Source: Pseudocolwellia agarivorans
GTDB lineage: Bacteria > Pseudomonadota > Gammaproteobacteria > Enterobacterales > Alteromonadaceae
NCBI RefSeq assembly: GCF_002000085.1
Contig: NZ_MUZU01000007.1
Coordinates: forward strand, 124,001 to 188,000
Length of the DNA stretch: 64,000 bases
Direction: 5' to 3'
The translations under genes and the position numbers were made by a program. The notes under the pieces were generated by a model. It saw nothing but the letters and a program-made list of their open reading frames with translations, made no database searches and was not told the origin of the DNA. Numbering within the stretch: position 1 is the stretch's first letter; each line of letters starts with the position of its first letter. This document shows, in pieces, positions 57,984 to 64,000 of this stretch.

Positions 57984-60170
57984 TTATTTTATCTGCTTTT
58001 GGTAATAGCGTTGTGTAAATTGAATTAAATGATCATTAAATGCTTTTTTACCTGTAAAGCCATAAGATTCAGCTAGGTTTGAAATTTCTTTCCGTTGGAA
58101 TATTTTACTAATGATGGGAGCCATAGAAGGATCAAAAGACCTTTTCATTTGATGCTGTAACCACTTATGTAGATGATAAACACAAACACTATATTGGCGT
58201 TTTTTAGTGTAAAAGTCTTCTATCGTTTTCAAGTCAGAGTTATTTAGTTTAGGTAAAGAATCTATTGGGCAATAAGTCATAATTTGCCAAACAAGTTCAG
58301 GTAACAACTCTTTATATTGTTCAGCTAATAAGTAGTCAAAACTCTGATAAAAACTATTTTCAATTTTATCGAGGTATTCACTGTGTTGTTGATTAATAAC
58401 TTTTAGGAGTAACGCTGAATGTTCACCGCTGGCTTTATCTTTAGTAAAACCAATACGAGCAATTTTATAATTTTGTTTCTGCCAAAAATTAAGTAGTGGC
58501 TTGTTCGCCCCAAAACTTGTTCCAATGAAGTCGATATTTTGTTGCTGTGCATACTCTTCAATATTTGATAAGAACAAACGACCTAATCCCTTATCTTGCA
58601 ACTCAGGTAGAATAGCAATACGCATAACTCTTAAATAAGAATAGTTAAAGCTGTTCTCTTCACCACAATGCGTTAATAAAGATTGCGGAATAAACTGATC
58701 TTTTAATCGTCTTTGGTTCGTTTGAATTAACCCTTTTAACTCTTCATCTGCATTTGTCCCTTCTTTTAATAATAAAGCGACACCAATTAATTGCTTTTGA
58801 GAAGACAGAGTCACTAACCTAATATTTTGGTTATCAAGTAATAATCTAAGATCGTTCGGTGACGTTTGGTAATGTGCCGTAACGAGCACAGCAAAAACTT
58901 GCTGTAAGAGTAACTCGTTTAACATTAACTTCTCTGTACTGACTTGGGTAAACTCAAAAAATAAATTCTCATTATTCTTTGCCATTAAAGATTCTGATAA
59001 TGAAAAGCTTGCTGGTAAACTTGGCGTTTCTGCATTCAACAAACAAAGCTCATAAATAAAAGCTTCAACAGGATCATTTTCTGCCCACCTGATTGGCTGA
59101 CTGATATGTAAAACTTTACCTTCTGGATATTTTTGCGAGACGTTCTTTTGGAATTTTAAAGAGAAACTTCTTCCTGCACCTTCGTATCCATGAACCGTAC
59201 TAGCAAAAACCATCCGGTGATGTTTAACCAATAATTGATTTAAAAAATATAAAGGTATCGAAGCAGCTTCATCCACTAAAACTAAATTAAACACAGTTTT
59301 AGTTTTTATTAATTCGTCTACGGCAATAAACTGTACGCAACCATTTTCATGTTCTAATTGGTTGGTATCAATGGGATATTTATTTTTATGCGCTAAACTT
59401 TTTGCTAACTGCATAAAAAACACATTTAAAGATTTTCTATGTGTAGACGTAATAGCGATCCTTAATTCAGACTTTGTGTTATCTAATAAATGAGCACATG
59501 CTATCGCTAAAGCTGATGACTTACCTCTACCTCTGTCGGCTGTTAGTATTAAAGGCCTATTTCTATGACCTTTTACCACTTGGATAATATGCTTTACTGC
59601 AATGAATTGCTCTTCCGTTACACATTTCATTGCTAGAAGGGAGCTTTTTGGATCCTTTTGGGGAATTACTGAAATTTGTTTAAAACTGTTTTCTAAATTT
59701 ATACTATCTGAATCAGCTTCCTTTACAATTTCGAAGGTTGAATAATTTAAAATTTTATTAACCAAACGTTGATTAAATAAGCTATTTCTAAAAAAGCTTG
59801 AGGCCTCTATCTTGTTAGGTAAAACGATAAAAAGAATACCTCCAGCAACCAAGGTGCCAGATAAAGCAGCCAAGGCATCTACATTGAGTTCTTCGCTATA
59901 CAAAACAACAAAATGACTTTCTGTACCTAATTGATTTCTATATGTTTGCTTATTTATATTACTTTGACGTTTTACATTATCGCTGTAAATATACCAACGC
60001 TTTCTTTGTTTAACTTGTCCCTCATCAACAAAAGGATATGAATCAACTTTTTTAAGTAACGAATTAGCCCATTGCTCACTTCCTTGTAAAATAACTAACT
60101 GCCTGTTAAAGCGATTAAAAGCACTTATAGATATGTTATTTATCCACGAAGAAAAGTTAGTTGGAGTCAT
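57984..60170 (-). CDS. tmcA: tRNA(Met) cytidine acetyltransferase TmcA
   Basis: A 728-residue enzyme that acetylates the wobble C34 of elongator tRNA-Met using acetyl-CoA and ATP. The order is the N-terminal DUF1726 domain, a RecA-like helicase domain with the P-loop TADRGRGKSSAL (about 211-222) and VDEAASIPL (Walker B), a GNAT domain (LRVMRIAILPELQDKGLGRLF; IGTSFGANKPLLNFWQKQ), and the C-terminal tRNA-binding domain. Length is slightly above E. coli TmcA. It lies 49 bp upstream of the ABC ATPase gene. Confidence 0.94.
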   Translation of the reverse strand: MTPTNFSSWINNISISAFNRFNRQLVILQGSEQWANSLLKKVDSYPFVDEGQVKQRKRWYIYSDNVKRQSNINKQTYRNQLGTESHFVVLYSEELNVDALAALSGTLVAGGILFIVLPNKIEASSFFRNSLFNQRLVNKILNYSTFEIVKEADSDSINLENSFKQISVIPQKDPKSSLLAMKCVTEEQFIAVKHIIQVVKGHRNRPLILTADRGRGKSSALAIACAHLLDNTKSELRIAITSTHRKSLNVFFMQLAKSLAHKNKYPIDTNQLEHENGCVQFIAVDELIKTKTVFNLVLVDEAASIPLYFLNQLLVKHHRMVFASTVHGYEGAGRSFSLKFQKNVSQKYPEGKVLHISQPIRWAENDPVEAFIYELCLLNAETPSLPASFSLSESLMAKNNENLFFEFTQVSTEKLMLNELLLQQVFAVLVTAHYQTSPNDLRLLLDNQNIRLVTLSSQKQLIGVALLLKEGTNADEELKGLIQTNQRRLKDQFIPQSLLTHCGEENSFNYSYLRVMRIAILPELQDKGLGRLFLSNIEEYAQQQNIDFIGTSFGANKPLLNFWQKQNYKIARIGFTKDKASGEHSALLLKVINQQHSEYLDKIENSFYQSFDYLLAEQYKELLPELVWQIMTYCPIDSLPKLNNSDLKTIEDFYTKKRQYSVCVYHLHKWLQHQMKRSFDPSMAPIISKIFQRKEISNLAESYGFTGKKAFNDHLIQFTQRYYQKQIK

Positions 60171-60322
60171 TTATGTACATCTAGAATATTAAATCAACAT
60201 TTAGTTTATCAAGCTATTAAAAATATCTAAACAAACATAAATAAATTATTGATATTCAAATTTGAAAAGTTATAATTTTTTACCTATGTTCAAAGTATAA
60301 AGTTGTAAAATTTAGGTGTTAT

Positions 60323-60505
60323 ATGAGTGATGATCTAGATAGCAGTGATGAAATAGATAGTATTGACGAAAGTGATTACGATAAAGATCTAGCAAAAGGA
60401 ACAAAAGCAGAGCGTAACAGTAAAGTAAGAAGGCGTATCGACGATCTCTTAGAAAGAAAACGCTTAAAAGAATTATTAGACGATAGTGATGATTGGGAGT
60501 TATAA
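60323..60505 (+). CDS. PA3496-family small acidic protein
   Basis: A 60-residue protein: a strongly acidic N-terminal half (DDLDSSDEIDSIDESDYDKD) and a basic helix RRRIDDLLERKRLKELLDD that is the family signature, ending DDWEL. It matches the PA3496 group of very short gammaproteobacterial proteins, some described as having a role in envelope integrity. The ATG has a TTTAGGTG leader. Divergent from tmcA by 152 bp. Confidence 0.85.
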   Translation: MSDDLDSSDEIDSIDESDYDKDLAKGTKAERNSKVRRRIDDLLERKRLKELLDDSDDWEL

Positions 60506-60611
60506 AAAACAAAATACGCTAAATAATCAATACCTTAACCTCCCGTATTATTTTTATTATCCTTAGTATCTAAAACTGTTAAAATAATAAAAAATCATTT
60601 GAATTAACTTA

Positions 60612-61268
60612 ATGAATTTACTTGAAAAACTAAAATGTTTACTCACCTTTGGTCAAGGGGTAGCTCTACCTTTACCTGATATTTCTTCAGAAACCGATCC
60701 ATTAGCTTTATTTGAGCAGTGGTTTAACGATGCCCAAAAGTCGGGGATATTGTTACCTGAATCTATGTCTATAAGTACGTGTGACACTAACGGTCAACCA
60801 CGTTCTAGAATGGTATTACTCAAAGAATATAATACTGATGGCTTTGTTTTTTATACAAACTATGGCAGCAGTAAAAGCCAAGAATTAGAAGCAAATAATA
60901 AAATATCACTGCTCTTTCATTGGAATGTTTTACAACGCCAAATTCGTATAGAAGGCGAAGTATCAAAAACATCGGCCGAGCAATCTAAACGTTATTTTCA
61001 TAGCCGAGATAGAGGTAGCCAAATTGGTGCTTGGGCGTCTAAACAAAGCACTAAGTTAACATCTTCTGGTGAGTTAAAAGAACGTGAAGCTTATTATAAG
61101 AAGAAGTTCGCAGGTTTAGCGGAAATTCCTTACCCTGAGTTTTGGGGTGGTTGGAATGTTAAACCTACTTATATTGAATTCTGGCAAGGTAGAGCGAGTA
61201 GATTGCACGATAGGATCTGCTTTGAAAAACATAACAACAAATGGACTCATTTTAAACGTCATCCATAA
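60612..61268 (+). CDS. pdxH: Pyridoxamine 5'-phosphate oxidase
   Basis: A 218-residue FMN enzyme that oxidises pyridoxine or pyridoxamine phosphate to PLP. Recognised by PRSRMVLLKEYNTDGFVFYTNYGSSKSQEL (FMN contacts, in pieces), LFHWNVLQRQIRIEG, and the C-terminal signature EFWGGWNVKPTYIEFWQGR with RLHDR. Length is right. It may be co-transcribed with the small gene 106 bp upstream. PLP is the cofactor of IscS and many others. Confidence 0.97.
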   Translation: MNLLEKLKCLLTFGQGVALPLPDISSETDPLALFEQWFNDAQKSGILLPESMSISTCDTNGQPRSRMVLLKEYNTDGFVFYTNYGSSKSQELEANNKISLLFHWNVLQRQIRIEGEVSKTSAEQSKRYFHSRDRGSQIGAWASKQSTKLTSSGELKEREAYYKKKFAGLAEIPYPEFWGGWNVKPTYIEFWQGRASRLHDRICFEKHNNKWTHFKRHP

Positions 61269-61345
61269 TCAACTAAATTATATATTGATTTAAGGAAGGG
61301 TGAAGCAAAGTGCTCTTTGTTTGTTCAACAATATTCAGACAATAA

Positions 61346-61377
61346 AAAAGCGCAAACAATAAAATGTTTGCGCTTTT
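61346..61377. terminator. Bidirectional terminator between pdxH and oadB
   Basis: AAAAGCGCAAACA and TGTTTGCGCTTTT form a perfect 13-bp stem with a 6-nt loop between convergent genes. Confidence 0.93.
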
Positions 61378-61415
61378 GTGTTTCTAACTTGTTAATAATT
61401 CTTAGTACCTAATAA

Positions 61416-62549
61416 TTATCCGCCAACTAAGGCTAATAAAATCCCAGCAGCAACTGCAGAACCTAGTACACCAGCAACATTTGGTCCCATAGCATGCATT
61501 AACAAGAAGTTATGCGGATTAGCTTCTAAGCCAACCTTATTTGCTACACGAGCCGCCATAGGTACAGCAGAAACACCTGCAGCACCAATTAATGGATTAA
61601 TAGGATCTTTACTCACTTTATTCATAAACTTAGCCATCAGTACACCTGATGCAGTACCAATTGAGAATGCAACAGCACCTAAGCCTAAAATACCTAAGGT
61701 TTCAACGTTTAAAAACGCATGAGCACTTAATTTAGAACCAACACCTAAACCTAAAAATATCGTCGTAATGTTAATTAATTCGTTTTGAGCTGTTGTACTT
61801 AAACGATCAACAACACCCGATTCACGCATTAAGTTACCTAAACAGAACATACCAACCAACGGAGTAGCTGACGGTAAAAAGAATATTGTCATTAGCAACA
61901 CACCTAATGGGAATATAATTTTTTCTATCTTAGTAACATGACGAAGTTGAGCCATTTCAATTTTACGTTCATCAACACTGGTTAAAGCACGCATAATTGG
62001 TGGTTGAATAATAGGAACAAGCGCCATGTATGAATACGCGGCAACAGCGATAGCACCCAATAATTCAGGCGCTAGCTTAGAAGCTAAAAATATTGCTGTA
62101 GGCCCATCGGCACCACCAATAATCGCAATAGCAGAAGCGTCTTTCAGTGTAAACTCAATACCAGGAATCGCATTTAAAGCAATAGCACCAAATAACGTAG
62201 CAAATATACCAAACTGAGCAGCAGCACCTAAAAACAACATTTTAGGGTTAGCAATAAGCGCCCCAAAGTCTGTCATGGCACCTACCCCCATAAATATAAT
62301 GAGTGGGAATATACCCGTATCAATACCTGCGTAGTAGATATAATGTAATAATCCACCCACTTCAGAGAAACCGGCAACAGGGATATTCGTTAATATTGCA
62401 CCGAATCCCATAGGAAGTAACAATAAAGGCTCAAAGTTACGCGCTATTGCTAAATACAATAACCCACAACCTACCAACATCATTACCACTTGGCCAACTT
62501 CAAAGTTAGCTAAGCCAGTAGACAACCATAATGTATGTAATGCTTCCAT
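61416..62549 (-). CDS. oadB: Sodium-pumping decarboxylase beta subunit (OadB)
   Basis: A 377-residue membrane protein with about nine helices and the family stretches [33 protein letters not shown] and [15 protein letters not shown] in GADGPT and the N/S residues of the last helices are the proposed Na+ and carboxybiotin site. It couples decarboxylation of carboxybiotin to Na+ export. It starts 8 bp after oadA, with AGGTGA as ribosome site. Confidence 0.96.
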   Translation of the reverse strand: MEALHTLWLSTGLANFEVGQVVMMLVGCGLLYLAIARNFEPLLLLPMGFGAILTNIPVAGFSEVGGLLHYIYYAGIDTGIFPLIIFMGVGAMTDFGALIANPKMLFLGAAAQFGIFATLFGAIALNAIPGIEFTLKDASAIAIIGGADGPTAIFLASKLAPELLGAIAVAAYSYMALVPIIQPPIMRALTSVDERKIEMAQLRHVTKIEKIIFPLGVLLMTIFFLPSATPLVGMFCLGNLMRESGVVDRLSTTAQNELINITTIFLGLGVGSKLSAHAFLNVETLGILGLGAVAFSIGTASGVLMAKFMNKVSKDPINPLIGAAGVSAVPMAARVANKVGLEANPHNFLLMHAMGPNVAGVLGSAVAAGILLALVGG

Positions 62550-62557
62550 TATTTCAC

Positions 62558-64000
62558 CTATGCTAAGCTTAGTAAGGTATCGCCAACAGTTACAGAGTCA
62601 CCCTCTTTAACATGTATAGCAACAATTTCGCCTGCACTTACTGCACGAATTTCTGTTTCCATTTTCATTGCTTCCATCACAATAACAACTTCACCAGCTT
62701 CAACCGCTTCACCTTCATTCACTAACACTTTAAAAATGTTACCTGCTAATGGTGCATTTAGTGTTTCTGCAGCACTAACCGATGTTGACTGCTTAAGCAT
62801 TTCACCACCGGGAGCATGTGAAACACTTTCAAGGCTTCCACCTGGAGCAACAACAACGTCATAAACTTTACCGTCAACACTTACTGCGTAATTCTCAGTA
62901 GGCTTATCTTCTTTCGATGCTGGTGCAGAAGCTTTAGCTGATTCTTTAGTAGGAACCGGTTCAAAAGCAGATGGATTGTTACGGTTTTCTAAAAACTTCA
63001 AACCAATTTGCGGGAATAATGCATAAGTTAATACATCATCAATTTCATCATCAGCTAGCGTGATTGACTTTTCTTTCGCTAAATTAGATAACTCAATTGA
63101 TAAAGCGTCCATTTCTGGTTCAATTAAATCAGCAGGACGACATGTAATAGCTTCAGTGCCATCAAGTACTTTAGCTTGTAGCTCAGCATCAACAGGAGAA
63201 GCAGTAGCGCCATATTCGCCTTTTAAGATACCAGCAGTTTCTTTTGTAATAGACTTATAACGTTCGCCTGTAAGTACGTTTAGTACGGCTTGTGTTCCAA
63301 CAATTTGAGATGTTGGAGTAACTAAAGGAATATTACCTAAGTCTTTACGTACACGAGGGATCTCTTTTAATACTTCATCAAATTTATCTGATGCGCCTTG
63401 CTCTTTTAATTGGCTTTCCATGTTAGTTAACATGCCACCAGGTACTTGAGCTAGGAGAATACGAGCATCTACACCTTTTAAGCTACCTTCAAATTTTGCA
63501 TACTTTTCACGTACGCCTCTAAAATATGCAGCAACTTCAGCCATTTTAACTACGTCTAAGCCTGAATCACGTGGCGTACCATCTACAATGGATGCGATAG
63601 TTTCTGTTGGTGAATGCCCATAAGTTTGGCTCATTGAAGAAATAGATGTATCAATAACATCAATACCTGCATCAATTGCTTTCATATGTGTTGCAACACT
63701 TAAGCCTGTTGTAGCATGACAATGTAATGAAATAGGTAAAGCTACTGTTTCTTTTAATTTAGCAATTAACTCAGCTGCAAAGTAAGGTTTAAGTAAGCCA
63801 GACATATCTTTAATACATAAAGAATGTGCTCCCATATCCTCAAGCTTTTTCGCCATAGTTAACCAGCCTTCAAGCGTATGAACAGGACTTTCGGTATAAC
63901 TTAATGTTCCTTGAGCATGCGCTCCAACTTTTACAGCTGCTTTAATTGATGTTTCTAAGTTACGAACATCATTCATAGCATCAAAAATACGGAAAACGTC
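62558..64000 (-). CDS. oadA: Oxaloacetate decarboxylase alpha subunit (5' end off the window)
   Basis: The frame continues to the right edge (DVFRIFDA before the internal Met at 63976), so that Met is not the start and roughly the first 110-120 residues are missing. The carboxyltransferase TIM barrel shows [13 protein letters not shown] and [16 protein letters not shown] with the metal-binding HCH. A Pro/Ala/Lys-rich linker follows. The biotinyl domain has its lysine in [10 protein letters not shown]. It transfers CO2 from oxaloacetate to biotin, for decarboxylation by OadB. The small gamma subunit oadG is expected just beyond the edge. Confidence 0.96.
   Translation of the reverse strand, partial: DVFRIFDAMNDVRNLETSIKAAVKVGAHAQGTLSYTESPVHTLEGWLTMAKKLEDMGAHSLCIKDMSGLLKPYFAAELIAKLKETVALPISLHCHATTGLSVATHMKAIDAGIDVIDTSISSMSQTYGHSPTETIASIVDGTPRDSGLDVVKMAEVAAYFRGVREKYAKFEGSLKGVDARILLAQVPGGMLTNMESQLKEQGASDKFDEVLKEIPRVRKDLGNIPLVTPTSQIVGTQAVLNVLTGERYKSITKETAGILKGEYGATASPVDAELQAKVLDGTEAITCRPADLIEPEMDALSIELSNLAKEKSITLADDEIDDVLTYALFPQIGLKFLENRNNPSAFEPVPTKESAKASAPASKEDKPTENYAVSVDGKVYDVVVAPGGSLESVSHAPGGEMLKQSTSVSAAETLNAPLAGNIFKVLVNEGEAVEAGEVVIVMEAMKMETEIRAVSAGEIVAIHVKEGDSVTVGDTLLSLA

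Noticed and set aside
62558-63976. OadA as a complete 472-residue protein starting at 63976
   Set aside because: The frame continues past that Met to the window edge with conserved residues (DVFRIFDA), so the gene is truncated by the window, not short.

Overview
The window looks like chromosome of a marine gammaproteobacterium of the order Alteromonadales. The basis is a low GC content (roughly the upper thirties by eye), the trmJ-cysE-iscRSUA-hscBA-fdx block, a DUF3450/TtpC-type TonB system, many c-di-GMP proteins, TonB-dependent glycan receptors and a PEP-CTERM protein. A Colwellia-like genus is my best guess. It is an inference from gene content, not a measured placement. I saw no rRNA, tRNA or CRISPR array.

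Layout. 1-8838 is a sugar-acquisition locus. It holds a TonB-dependent receptor (cut by the left edge), a GH63-like mannosyl/glucosylglycerate hydrolase, a PfkB fructokinase, an AGE-family mannose isomerase, a ROK regulator, an AraC regulator and a SemiSWEET sugar facilitator. Together these suggest mannosylglycerate -> mannose -> fructose -> fructose-6-phosphate. 9157-15301 is a signalling segment: a chemoreceptor, then an operon of a HAMP-PAS-GGDEF-EAL protein, a Met-rich outer-membrane barrel and a YfiR-like periplasmic protein. 15487-25063 is a polysaccharide segment: a GH2 beta-galactosidase-like enzyme, a 360-bp MITE-like element, a beta-lactamase-fold hydrolase, a hotdog protein, and a two-gene operon of a 1211-residue secreted putative polysaccharidase ending in a dockerin followed by a cohesin-like/PEP-CTERM protein. 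That operon is the most interesting item in the window.

25179-27692 is a small block (MDR oxidoreductase, LysR regulator, membrane protein) bounded by two almost identical terminator hairpins. 27776-34936 is the iron-sulfur cluster operon with its IscR sites, plus cysE and trmJ. suhB follows. 36273-41468 is a complete TonB energising system (DUF3450, TtpC, ExbB, ExbD, TonB, TPR), which could power receptors like the one at the left edge. 41766-46410 holds a sulfotransferase, a dienelactone hydrolase, eno and pyrG.

46737-54583 is a five-gene phosphorelay/c-di-GMP island arranged tail to tail. 54968-61268 is mixed housekeeping: DUF4202, DUF454, an ABC-2 exporter, tmcA, a PA3496-family small protein and pdxH. 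The right edge holds oadB and a 5'-truncated oadA of a sodium-pumping decarboxylase.

The theme of the first 25 kb, as inference, is use of red-algal material: the osmolyte mannosylglycerate (digeneaside) and possibly a sulfated galactan, with surface retention of the enzyme through a cohesin-dockerin pair.
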